Shown piece by piece: positions 35,811-43,438 of a DNA stretch of 64,000 bases. The position numbers were made by a program, and so were the translations under genes. The notes below the pieces were generated by a model, which searched no databases, was not told where the DNA came from, and saw only the letters and a list, made by a program, of their open reading frames with translations. Where the stretch lies: positions 992,001 through 1,056,000 of the forward strand of contig NZ_LGTQ01000006.1 in assembly GCF_001306455.1 (NCBI RefSeq), read 5' to 3'. How positions within the stretch are numbered: the stretch's first letter is position 1; each line of letters opens with the position of its first letter. This stretch comes from Jiulongibacter sediminis. Its GTDB lineage: Bacteria > Bacteroidota > Bacteroidia > Cytophagales > Spirosomataceae.

Positions 35811-36947
35811 ATGAATGCTGTAAAAAAAGTACTTGTTGTCGGAGGTGGCATTGGAGGACAATCTGTAGCCATTGGTCTCAGACGTGCCGGTATTGATGTT
35901 GAAATTGCTGAAATTCTTCCCGAATTCAATGTTTATGGTGTTGGAATTATCCAACAGCAAAATGCACTAAGAGCACTTGATGATCTGGGCATTGGGCAGG
36001 AGGCCCTTCGCAGAGGATCACCTTATGGTCAGGTGAAAATGTTTACAGCAGGAGGGCATCCTGTGGGTCTGGCAGGTGCTCCGGCCAATGAAAAATATCC
36101 GAGCCATAACGGTATTTCAAGAAGAGTACTTCACGAAGTGATGTTTGAGGAAGCATCTAAACTTGGAGTTCCCTTTAGAATGGGTTTAACTGTTGAAAAC
36201 CTTGAAAACCGGGAAGATGGAGTAAGCGTCACTTTTACAGATGGTTCTGAAGGAGAATATGATTTGTTGATAGCTTCTGATGGTATCAATTCGAAAGTTC
36301 GGGGAATGGTCTTTGAAGATTTGCAACCGCGGTACGTCGGCCTTTCGGTTTGGCGATACCCCTTCAAAAGACATGAAGATTTAGACACAGGATATATTTA
36401 TTACGGTCGCAGGAGCAAGATTGGGTTTATCCCCATGAATGAAGAGAGCATGTACATGTTTTTAGTTTCTGCAGAAGGTGTAGACCCCTCGATTCCCAAA
36501 GAACAATTGGTGCCTAAGCTGGTGGATTACATGTCTGAGTACCCGGTGAAAATTGCTCAGGATGCCATCAAAGAAGTCACAAGGGCTGAGCTTGTCAATT
36601 ATCGGCCTTTGGAGGCTCTTCGGCTTTCGAACCCCTGGTATAAAAACCGGGTGGTTATTATTGGAGACGCGGCTCATGCCACCATTCCTCAATTGGGTTC
36701 AGGAGCGGCTCTAGCTATTGAAGATGCAGTAGTATTAGCAGATGAGTTACAAAAGAATCCGGAAGTAAACATAGCTTTAGAAGCCTTCATGAAACGTCGT
36801 TATGATCGATGTATGATGGTGGTCAATGCTTCCGAAACCCTCGGCGAATGGGAGCTTTTAGAATTTGAAGGAAAGCCTTTGCCCGAAGGTGCTAACCCCG
36901 GAGCTTTAATCGGGAGAACTGTAGGAGCCTTGGGGGCACCGATTTAG
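35811..36947 (+). CDS. FAD-dependent aromatic monooxygenase
   Basis: A 378-residue class A flavin hydroxylase. FAD motifs: VVGGGIGGQSVAIGLRRAGIDV (residues 8-29), LIASDGINSKVR near 152 and VVIIGDAAHATIPQLGSGAALAIEDA near 280. The overall pattern is of the salicylate hydroxylase/6-hydroxynicotinate monooxygenase group. It would ortho-hydroxylate a phenol to give the catechol for the upstream extradiol enzyme. The pairing is like FdeE with FdeC of naringenin degradation. Starts 26 bases after the hydrolase. Confidence 0.9.
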   Translation: MNAVKKVLVVGGGIGGQSVAIGLRRAGIDVEIAEILPEFNVYGVGIIQQQNALRALDDLGIGQEALRRGSPYGQVKMFTAGGHPVGLAGAPANEKYPSHNGISRRVLHEVMFEEASKLGVPFRMGLTVENLENREDGVSVTFTDGSEGEYDLLIASDGINSKVRGMVFEDLQPRYVGLSVWRYPFKRHEDLDTGYIYYGRRSKIGFIPMNEESMYMFLVSAEGVDPSIPKEQLVPKLVDYMSEYPVKIAQDAIKEVTRAELVNYRPLEALRLSNPWYKNRVVIIGDAAHATIPQLGSGAALAIEDAVVLADELQKNPEVNIALEAFMKRRYDRCMMVVNASETLGEWELLEFEGKPLPEGANPGALIGRTVGALGAPI

Positions 36948-36960
36948 TGTTTGAATCCGA

Positions 36961-36983
36961 GGTCCCTGAGCTTGTTGAAGGGC
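36961..36983. repeat. REP-like short repeat, copy 2
   Basis: GGTCCCTGAGCTTGTTGAAG followed by GGC. On the reverse strand it has the pattern CCTTC-N5-GCTCAGG-N-ACC shared with 5945-5966. It sits in the gap between the FAD monooxygenase stop and the true FAH-family start, like copy 1 between two operon genes. Confidence 0.45.
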
Positions 36984-36998
36984 AAAAAAAACAAAAAA

Positions 36999-37952
36999 AT
37001 GAAACTTATTACATTTCGTAAGAAAGACAATAAAACCAGCATAGGATGGCTTCAGGGAAATGATGTTGTGGATATGCAAAAGGCAAGTCCGGAGCTTCCG
37101 GGTGATATGTTGACGTTTATTGATCATCACGAAACATATTTTGATATCATCGAAAAGCTTGGCAAAATTGAGCCTCATTTTTCAATCGATGAGGTAAAAT
37201 TGCTTCCGCCATTACCAAACCCGCGAAGTGTACGCGATTATATTGGTTTTGAAATGCATATGCTGAATGCTTCGCGTTCATTTGGACATAGCATCAGCGA
37301 AGTATGGTATGAAATGCCTATTTACTATTTCACCAATCATCAGGCGATTTACGGACCGGAGGATGAAATTGCACGGCCTCCAAAAGAAACCAAAATGGAT
37401 TTGGAGCTGGAAATCGCAGCTATTATTGGTAAAGGAGGTAAGGACATCGAAGCCGGTAAGGCAGATGCTCATATTTTCGGGTATACCATTTTTAACGACT
37501 GGACAGCCCGGGCCATCCAAAAACGAGAGATGGAAATGCCTTTAGGGCCTTGCAAGGGGAAGGACTTTGCCAATGCCTTTGGTCCTTGCATTGTAACAGC
37601 CGATGAATTCGAACAATACCGGGTACCATTTTCTGAAGAATTTTTCAATGAGCCGTTGCGAACTCCTGAACGCAAAGCCGATCGTTTCAATGTAAAAATG
37701 GAAGCCAGAATAAATGGTGTAACTGTTTGTGAAGGTAATTATAAAACAGTTTACCACTCTTTTGGTGAGATGATAGAGCGAGCCTCTGAGAATGGTGTAC
37801 AGCTTATGCCCGGTGATATTCTGGGTTCAGGAACAGTAGGGTGGGGTAGTCTGATTGAAAATAAATTCAGCGTTCACAGGCCCATTGTGCCGGGTGATGT
37901 AGTAGAGCTTGAAATTGAAGGAATTGGAGTTTTGAGAAATAAGGTGATATAG
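36999..37952 (+). CDS. Fumarylacetoacetate hydrolase (FAH) family protein
   Basis: 317 residues from the ATG at 36999; an in-frame start at 36951 would read through the repeat and is rejected. The FAH core (residues 80-315) has the metal-binding acids MDLELEIAAII and FNDWTARAIQ, and the C-terminal GDILGSGTVGWGS. Members hydrolyse C-C bonds of acylpyruvates or hydrate 2-hydroxypentadienoate-type products of meta cleavage. It is the last gene of the dioxygenase operon and is followed by a strong terminator. The step is probably cleavage of the final acylpyruvate-like intermediate. Confidence 0.9.
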   Translation: MKLITFRKKDNKTSIGWLQGNDVVDMQKASPELPGDMLTFIDHHETYFDIIEKLGKIEPHFSIDEVKLLPPLPNPRSVRDYIGFEMHMLNASRSFGHSISEVWYEMPIYYFTNHQAIYGPEDEIARPPKETKMDLELEIAAIIGKGGKDIEAGKADAHIFGYTIFNDWTARAIQKREMEMPLGPCKGKDFANAFGPCIVTADEFEQYRVPFSEEFFNEPLRTPERKADRFNVKMEARINGVTVCEGNYKTVYHSFGEMIERASENGVQLMPGDILGSGTVGWGSLIENKFSVHRPIVPGDVVELEIEGIGVLRNKVI

Positions 37953-37974
37953 AAAATTAAGTTTAAGTTAAAAT

Positions 37975-38009
37975 GGGTCGGTCAACTTTTTGACCGGCCT
38001 TATTTTTTT
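37975..38009 (+). terminator. Rho-independent terminator after the FAH gene
   Basis: GGTCGGTCAA (37976-37985) pairs with TTGACCGGCC (37990-37999) with one wobble, and is followed by TATTTTTTT. It closes the extradiol-dioxygenase operon. Confidence 0.88.
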
Positions 38010-38168
38010 GCTCGTTTCTTTATTTGTTTTCGGCTATTATTTTATCGCTTTGATTGGGCGATTGTGAGAGTATAGCACAGATTTTTGACAATAATTGCAA
38101 ATTTTTGCCGTAAATCAGTTGGTATCTTTACCGCATAGATTGAACCAAAAGTCTTTATTCTCAACCTT

Positions 38169-40415
38169 ATGAAAATCGCAAAAACAATTAAGTTTTTAGG
38201 TATAACTTTTTCATCTCTTCTTTTATTCTCCTTCGTTGGACAGCTCTTTTTTGATGGCTCTGAGTTTTCATTGAAAGACTATAAAATTGAAGAAGGTTTT
38301 GACCTTAGTCTGGTGGCCGAAGCCCCGCATTTTGAAGCACCCGTTACCATGGATTTTGATGATCAGGGAAGAATTTGGGTTGTGGAAATGAGAGGTTATA
38401 TGCCAAATCTTGAGGGCATAGGGGAGGATATGCCAAACGGCCGGATTACCATTCTCGAAGATCTTGATAAAGATGGTATCGTGGATAACTCAAAGGTCTT
38501 TCTGGATGGCCTGGTACTGCCACGAGCCCTTGCCCATGTCTATGGCGGACTACTTTATACGGATGGTCCGGCTTTGTATTTCGTGAAAATAAAAAATGAC
38601 AAACCGGGCAAACGCGTTTTGGTAGACCCTATTTACGCCGATGGCGGAAATGTAGAACATCAGCCGAACGGACTGATGATGAATATTGACAACTGGATTT
38701 ATAATGCGAATACCCATTTCAGATACCGCATGGTAGATGGAGAATGGATAAAGGAGCCGACGTCATACCGTGGTCAGTGGGGAATTTCAAAAGACAATTT
38801 TGGTCGCTTGTATGTCAATAATAACTCGACCCAGCTGCAGGGTGATCATGTGTTGCCTAACACTGTAATTCGCAATCCGTTTTTTAAGCCGAGATATTCG
38901 GTTAATCAGCGATTGACACCCAATCAAAAAGTATATCCTTTACATGCCACGGCGGTAAACCGCGGTTACATGAAGGGAGTTTTAGATGAAGAAGGCAAGC
39001 TTACGACCGTTACCGCTTCTTGCGGACCAATGGTTTACCGTGGTGGTTCTTTCCCCGCAGGGTATGATCAGAATGCTTTTGTCTGTGTGCCGGAGGCTAA
39101 CCTTATCAAAAGAAACTTATTAACCATTAAGCCGACAGAGGTTTCAGCCGACCAGGCTTGGGACGGTAAAGAATTTCTGGCTTCAACAGATGAAGGTTTC
39201 CGTCCGGTTAATTTATTCAATGGGCCGGATGGTGCCATGTATATCGTGGATATGCACCGCGGAATTATCCAGCATAAAGCCTTTATTTCTCAATATCTGA
39301 CTCAAATGCTCTCTGACAGAAAGCTGGATACACTACAACATCAGGGGCGTATTCTGAAGGTTACCGCTACAGGGAATTCGAATAAAGGTATTCCTGATTT
39401 GTCAAAAGCAAAACCGCAGGACCTCGTCAAATATCTGAATCACGAAAATGGCTGGTTGAGAGACCGTGCACAGCAATTGCTGATTCGTGGTAAAGGCAAA
39501 AAAGTGAAGGATGAACTTTGGCAATTGACTAAAACCGATAACCAATACGCCTCGGCTGTTCACGCTCTTTACACCCTTGAGGGGCTCAATCTTCTCTCTT
39601 TTGAGGAGTTAAACGCTTTGCTCAAAGTGAGCCCGAACAGCGAAACCTCTGCTCATATCTTGAGATTAATGGAAAGTTTTGCTTCGCCTCAATACATTAC
39701 TCAAATGGCTGCATCGAGTACAGAGCTTCTGACCCAAAATGATGTGTTGGTTGATCTTTATCTGGCCTCTTCGCTGAAGCCATGGATTGATTTATCACCA
39801 GAAACTTTTCTGCCAAAGCTGAACGAAATCGCTGCCAGATACCCGGATGATAATGTAGTGCAGGAGGTAATTGTAAGCAGTCTGGATGGCAAAGAGCAGA
39901 ATTTCAATGAAGATTTTGATGTTAATGCTGTGCTTGGCAAATACCTAAGCCAGGCGATAGAGAGCCGTGAGAAAAACGACATGAATTCCATTTATGTGGT
40001 GGAGAGCAGAAAAGACGATGGCCGTACCAATGGACTGAAGCTCTTCCGTACCATTTGTGGTGCCTGTCATGGAGCTGATGGTTCCGGGATTCCGGATCTT
40101 GCCCCGCCGTTGAAAAATTCGGAGTATATCGATGGTTCTGTCCAACGATTAGCTTCTGTTCTGTTACACGGAATAAGTGGACCACTTCATGTCAACGGCG
40201 AACTCTACGAGCTTAATAATGATATGCCAGGCCTGGTTAATAACCCGGATATTAGCGATCAGGATATTGCTGATATAATAGGCTTCCTTCAAAATGCTTT
40301 TGCGAAAGAAGGTAAACGTATCAGAGCCAGCGAAATTGAAAAGCTGAGAAGTGATGTGCCTGAAGGAGGCGTGTACACAGAGAAGCTTTTGCTGGAGACT
40401 AAGTTTGAAAGATAA
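38169..40415 (+). CDS. Secreted beta-propeller dehydrogenase with C-terminal cytochrome c (PVC-type)
   Basis: 748 residues: signal/anchor (8-27), a beta-propeller dehydrogenase-like domain (35-400: VTMDFDDQGRIWVVEMRGYMPN, NGPDGAMYIVDMHRG), a HEAT-like helical stretch (415-590) and a class I cytochrome c domain (630-715) with CGACH heme site and MPG near the likely Met ligand. This is the putative membrane-bound dehydrogenase plus heme-domain architecture that is common in Planctomycetes and Cytophagales. It probably oxidises a sugar or alcohol in the periplasm and passes electrons to the respiratory chain. It stands alone after a terminator. Confidence 0.85.
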   Translation: MKIAKTIKFLGITFSSLLLFSFVGQLFFDGSEFSLKDYKIEEGFDLSLVAEAPHFEAPVTMDFDDQGRIWVVEMRGYMPNLEGIGEDMPNGRITILEDLDKDGIVDNSKVFLDGLVLPRALAHVYGGLLYTDGPALYFVKIKNDKPGKRVLVDPIYADGGNVEHQPNGLMMNIDNWIYNANTHFRYRMVDGEWIKEPTSYRGQWGISKDNFGRLYVNNNSTQLQGDHVLPNTVIRNPFFKPRYSVNQRLTPNQKVYPLHATAVNRGYMKGVLDEEGKLTTVTASCGPMVYRGGSFPAGYDQNAFVCVPEANLIKRNLLTIKPTEVSADQAWDGKEFLASTDEGFRPVNLFNGPDGAMYIVDMHRGIIQHKAFISQYLTQMLSDRKLDTLQHQGRILKVTATGNSNKGIPDLSKAKPQDLVKYLNHENGWLRDRAQQLLIRGKGKKVKDELWQLTKTDNQYASAVHALYTLEGLNLLSFEELNALLKVSPNSETSAHILRLMESFASPQYITQMAASSTELLTQNDVLVDLYLASSLKPWIDLSPETFLPKLNEIAARYPDDNVVQEVIVSSLDGKEQNFNEDFDVNAVLGKYLSQAIESREKNDMNSIYVVESRKDDGRTNGLKLFRTICGACHGADGSGIPDLAPPLKNSEYIDGSVQRLASVLLHGISGPLHVNGELYELNNDMPGLVNNPDISDQDIADIIGFLQNAFAKEGKRIRASEIEKLRSDVPEGGVYTEKLLLETKFER

Positions 40416-40482
40416 TTTAACTGTTATTCATAATTGAATTTAACTAATGGGGTTTGATCAATAGTTTTTATCGTTTTCTCCA

Positions 40483-40860
40483 TTACTTTTTGATCATTTT
40501 CAACTCATTTTTTTTTGTAATATCTTCTCGCCTGTAGAAATGGAAAGTGCTGTCGTTACTTATGGTAACAAATAACCTATGTTTGAATGTATCAATCAAA
40601 CGGACCGCTATAGTCTCCGATCCATCACTTTCTTTGGCGTCTACTACAATGGTTTTGAGAAGTTCATGCTTATGGCGGTTATCTCTTGAGCCTTTTCTCC
40701 TAAAAATGTGGAATTTGTTTACTCCCTGATCAGAAATCAGAATGTACCCTTATTTCTTGTTCAATTTACAAGTAGAAGAGCCTTCGTTTTCTTCAGTAAA
40801 CCCTTCAGTGGCAAATAATACGGTAAACAATTGAGAAGGTAATAATATGAACTTAAAGTA
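40483..40860 (-). pseudogene. Degraded 3-phytase (beta-propeller) C-terminal remnant
   Basis: No intact gene occupies the 559-base gap. On the minus strand one frame reads EGFTEENEG...KLNKK, a TAA at 40750-40752, then GYILISDQGVNKFHIFRRKG, AKESDGSETIAV and RLFVTISNDSTFHFYRRED, ending at TAA 40485. This follows the phytase pattern: EGLT...GYLIASSQGNN..I..R.G, then ESDGSE, then G-LFV...WEDI. The rest of the roughly 350-residue protein is missing and the in-frame stop interrupts what is left, so it is a decayed gene. It is read in the opposite direction to both neighbours. Confidence 0.55.
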
Positions 40861-40964
40861 AAGACTGATGCTAAACCATAATTGTTAGGTTGTGAAGGTT
40901 GTAACTATTTAATAGTTAGATTTTTATTTGTAAGTTGATATCTGGAGGATATCTATTACACGGA

Positions 40965-40971
40965 GGAAAAG
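40965..40971 (+). promoter_or_regulatory. Strong Shine-Dalgarno ahead of the desaturase-family gene
   Basis: ACACGGAGGAAAAGAAA precedes the ATG at 40975, with GGAGG about 8-10 bases before it. Genes elsewhere in this window, as usual for Bacteroidota, have no such purine-rich site, so this one is exceptional. Confidence 0.5.
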
Positions 40972-40974
40972 AAA

Positions 40975-41817
40975 ATGGAAGTACTAAATACTATTTTAGA
41001 CACGGACCCTAATTATATCATAATCGGGTTATTGGCATTTTTCTTTACCATGGAACAGGTCGCCGGAAATCCTTTTCAATTCAAGCAAAGAGGGAGGCAT
41101 TTGTTTCAAAACATACTTTTTCAGCTTGTGTTTTTTGGCCTTAATTTATTCTTCTTTTCAATTTTAGTCTATCTGATCGAAAGACTAAATGCCGGAGAAA
41201 TAGGTCTCTTATATCTTGTAGAATTGCCCTTTTGGGTAAAATTATTTTTGAGCGTAGTCCTTTATGATTTTGCTACCTATTGGTTACACAGGGCTTCGCA
41301 CAAAATACCTCTTTTATGGAGGCTACATCGAGTACATCATAGCGATACCACGATGGATTCCTCCACCACGTTCAGGTTTCACCCGGTTGAATTGGCCATT
41401 GTATACCAAGCCGGTAACATCGTTGTTGCAGGTTTATTTGGACTGGATATAACTTCGCTGGCACTTTATTATTTCGTCGTTTATATTTTCTTCTTTCTTG
41501 AACATTCAAACCTTAATTACCCAAATTGGCTAAATCACACTTTAGGGCTGGTCTTTGTAATGCCTGATCATCATCGAGTACATCATCATAAAGAACAGTT
41601 TTACACAGATTCAAACTTTGCCGATATTTTTATACTCTGGGATAGAATTTTTGGTACGTTTAAACTGATACCAGTTGATCAAATGCGGTATGGTTTAATT
41701 GAATTTGAAGAAGAAAAGAGGCAATCTTTTTTGTATCTGATGAAAAGTCCGTTCATAAATATGGATAGGATAAAATCGGAGAAATCAAAGAGCACTGATG
41801 GAGCGGGAGGTGGTTGA
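40975..41817 (+). CDS. Sterol desaturase / fatty acid hydroxylase family membrane protein
   Basis: A 280-residue di-iron membrane oxygenase. Four or so hydrophobic helices surround the His clusters HRASH (near 108), HRVHHSD (near 120), and DHHRVHHHKE (near 199-208), the signature of the family. Members hydroxylate or desaturate sterols, carotenoids, fatty acids or alkylglycerols. The Bacteroidota versions are mostly uncharacterised. The gene is single, framed by the phytase remnant and the tRNA. Confidence 0.88.
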   Translation: MEVLNTILDTDPNYIIIGLLAFFFTMEQVAGNPFQFKQRGRHLFQNILFQLVFFGLNLFFFSILVYLIERLNAGEIGLLYLVELPFWVKLFLSVVLYDFATYWLHRASHKIPLLWRLHRVHHSDTTMDSSTTFRFHPVELAIVYQAGNIVVAGLFGLDITSLALYYFVVYIFFFLEHSNLNYPNWLNHTLGLVFVMPDHHRVHHHKEQFYTDSNFADIFILWDRIFGTFKLIPVDQMRYGLIEFEEEKRQSFLYLMKSPFINMDRIKSEKSKSTDGAGGG

Positions 41818-41864
41818 TGTTTTACCTTCGAACTTTCGGTTAGGATGTACTTCTTTGTGCTAAA

Positions 41865-41896
41865 CAAAAAAATCCCAGACTTTCGCCTGAGATTTT
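41865..41896 (-). terminator. Terminator of tRNA-Arg
   Basis: On the minus strand AAAATCTCAG pairs with CTGGGATTTT (one G-T wobble) over the loop GCGAAAGT and runs into a T-tract. It begins two bases after the tRNA 3' end. Confidence 0.8.
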
Positions 41897-41897
41897 G

Positions 41898-41969
41898 TAG
41901 CTCCGGAAGGAATCGAACCTTCATCTTGGGTACCGGAAACCCACATTCTATCCATTGAACTACGGAGCC
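41898..41969 (-). tRNA. tRNA-Arg (anticodon CCG)
   Basis: A 72-base cloverleaf can be drawn on the minus strand. The acceptor stem is GGCTCCG with CGGAGCT (G-T at the base), the D-arm GTTC/GAAT, the anticodon stem TGGGT/ACCCA with loop TTCCGGT giving anticodon CCG, and the T-arm GAAGG TTCGATT CCTTC. CCA is not encoded. It reads CGG arginine codons. It has its own -7 box and terminator. Confidence 0.93.
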
Positions 41970-41982
41970 ATCCATGAGGCTG

Positions 41983-41990
41983 CAAAATTA
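41983..41990 (-). promoter_or_regulatory. -7 element of tRNA-Arg
   Basis: On the minus strand TAATTTTG, an exact TAnnTTTG match, 13 bases upstream of the tRNA 5' end. It lies just after the stop of the thioesterase gene, so the tRNA need not depend on read-through. Confidence 0.5.
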
Positions 41991-42011
41991 ACAGGATTAT
42001 TTAAACCAGAA

Positions 42012-42530
42012 TTATTTCAGGTCAAATAAAGCCCTGAGTTCGGTGGCGTCATTGGGCTTCATTCGTCCGGCAAGAATAAGACGTAGCTGACGCCTTCTCA
42101 AAGCCGCTTCATAGAATGCTTTTTCCTCTTCAGTTTCGGGAATGGCCTCGGCTATTTCTATGGGTCTTCCGCTTTGGTCTACGGCCACAAAAGTCAGGAA
42201 AGCCTGATTGGTTTGTTTCTTAGTTCCGGCCGGAATATTCTCAGTATATACAGTTACTACTACTTCCATTGAGGTATTAAAAGAGCGGGTCACCTTGGCT
42301 TCAAGCGTAACCACATCACCTAGTGGCACTACATTGGTGAAAGACACATTATCTATGGAGGCCGTCACCACAATACGGTTTGAGTGCTTTTGGGCGGCAA
42401 TGGCCCCAATCACATCTACCATTCGCATCAGATTGCCCCCCATCAAATTACCCAGCGTGTTGGTATCATTGGGCATGATCATTTCAGATTTTATGGATAG
42501 GCTCTCAGAGACTTTTTTCGGTTTTGGCAT
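42012..42530 (-). CDS. Acyl-CoA thioesterase, hot-dog fold
   Basis: A 172-residue YciA/ACOT-type thioesterase. It opens with the family block PNDTNTLGNLMGGNLMRMVD (residues 20-39), followed by SIDNVSFTNVVPLGDVV near 58 and AFLTFVAVDQSGRP near 110. It would hydrolyse medium- to long-chain acyl-CoA in the cytosol. Length and motifs are normal. It is not linked to the catabolic operons; it lies on the minus strand just upstream of tRNA-Arg. Confidence 0.9.
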   Translation of the reverse strand: MPKPKKVSESLSIKSEMIMPNDTNTLGNLMGGNLMRMVDVIGAIAAQKHSNRIVVTASIDNVSFTNVVPLGDVVTLEAKVTRSFNTSMEVVVTVYTENIPAGTKKQTNQAFLTFVAVDQSGRPIEIAEAIPETEEEKAFYEAALRRRQLRLILAGRMKPNDATELRALFDLK

Positions 42531-42701
42531 TTGATTGAGGTGTTTTTACAAAACTAGAATTTTATCGGGAAGACCACACTCTTTTTGATTTTTGAAAACT
42601 GTCGTGTCTTCTTCATAGGCTTTCGTCTTAATATTGAAAGAAGCGTGAAGCTAAACTGTTTCAATAGTATAAGAAAGGGATTATAACCCCTGAATCCATA
42701 G

Positions 42702-42734
42702 GCCCTGTCGCTTCGGCGGCAGGGCATTTTTTTT
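42702..42734 (+). terminator. Orphan Rho-independent terminator
   Basis: GCCCTGTCGC (42702-42711), tetraloop TTCG, GCGGCAGGGC (42716-42725), then ATTTTTTTT. It is the strongest hairpin in the window and works on the plus strand. No plus-strand gene precedes it: it sits between a minus-strand gene and the first gene of the creD operon. A small RNA or an attenuated leader ending here would explain it. Confidence 0.8.
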
Positions 42735-42768
42735 GTCAATTGTTTGGTGAGCTTATTTTCATTTATTT

Positions 42769-42785
42769 ACTTTGAATTTCAAAGT
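42769..42785. promoter_or_regulatory. Operator palindrome ahead of the creD operon
   Basis: ACTTTGAATTTCAAAGT is a perfect 17-base palindrome ending 11 bases before the first ATG of the operon (42797). A near-identical copy lies before creD at 44735. It is the probable binding site of the winged-helix regulator encoded in the same operon. Confidence 0.6.
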
Positions 42786-42796
42786 ACTTTTATTGA

Positions 42797-43438
42797 ATGC
42801 AAATCAGTCGTCAAACCAGAGGATTTATTCTTCTAACCGCTTTTAGTGTGTTATTGCTGGGAGTGAGATACCTGCGGACTTCAGATCATGTGGGTTTTGG
42901 TTTATTGTGGAATCTCTTTCTGGCTGGTGTTCCGGTGGCTTTTGCTTTAGCTGCCGGTCGGTTTACGAAGGCCGGTAAACACAAATTCGCCTACCTATTT
43001 ACAGCCTTATGGCTGCTGTTTTATCCCAATTCAGCCTATATCATTACGGATTTAATTCACCTCGACCATCTGCCCAAATCGCTTTGGTGGTTTGATTCGC
43101 TCGGGATTTTCCACACCGCATTGACCGGCCTTATTCTGGGTCTGTATTCGGTCTGGATCATCCACACCCGGGTACTCAGTAAATTACTTTCTCCGGCGTT
43201 TATCTGGCCGGTTATTCTTTTTTTTATGGGACTTTCGGGTTATGGCATCTATCTCGGCCGTTTTCTGCGGTTTAATTCCTGGGATATCGTTTCGTCGCCG
43301 AGCGAGCTGCTGCTGACATCCGTTTTACATTTGAGAAATCCACTAGCCATTAAAATGACGATGTTGTTTGCGGCCATGCAGTTTGTAGTTTATTTCGCCT
43401 ATTGGTTACAAAAAGATAAAAGCTATGAATCTGCCTAA
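42797..43438 (+). CDS. DUF1361 membrane protein
   Basis: 213 residues with six or seven hydrophobic segments. The DUF1361 pattern is clear: NLFLAGVPVAFAL, LLFYPNSAYIITDLIHLDHLP and WWFDSLGIFHTALTGLILG near 95-118. The function of the family is unknown. It opens a compact operon (DUF1361, undecaprenol/diacylglycerol kinase, unknown membrane protein, winged-helix regulator, creD) in which adjacent genes overlap or nearly touch. Confidence 0.85.
   Translation: MQISRQTRGFILLTAFSVLLLGVRYLRTSDHVGFGLLWNLFLAGVPVAFALAAGRFTKAGKHKFAYLFTALWLLFYPNSAYIITDLIHLDHLPKSLWWFDSLGIFHTALTGLILGLYSVWIIHTRVLSKLLSPAFIWPVILFFMGLSGYGIYLGRFLRFNSWDIVSSPSELLLTSVLHLRNPLAIKMTMLFAAMQFVVYFAYWLQKDKSYESA

Noticed and set aside
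41898-41969. tRNA-Arg as an integration site for a genomic island
   Set aside because: No integrase gene or direct repeat of the tRNA end was found within the window.
41679-41975. Minus-strand open frame of 98 codons across the tRNA
   Set aside because: It reads through tRNA-Arg and its terminator; the tRNA folds well, so the frame is an artefact.
42554-42739. Minus-strand open frame of 61 codons between thioesterase and creD operon
   Set aside because: Its start runs through the terminator hairpin and the product is unlike any protein; the hairpin is the real feature.
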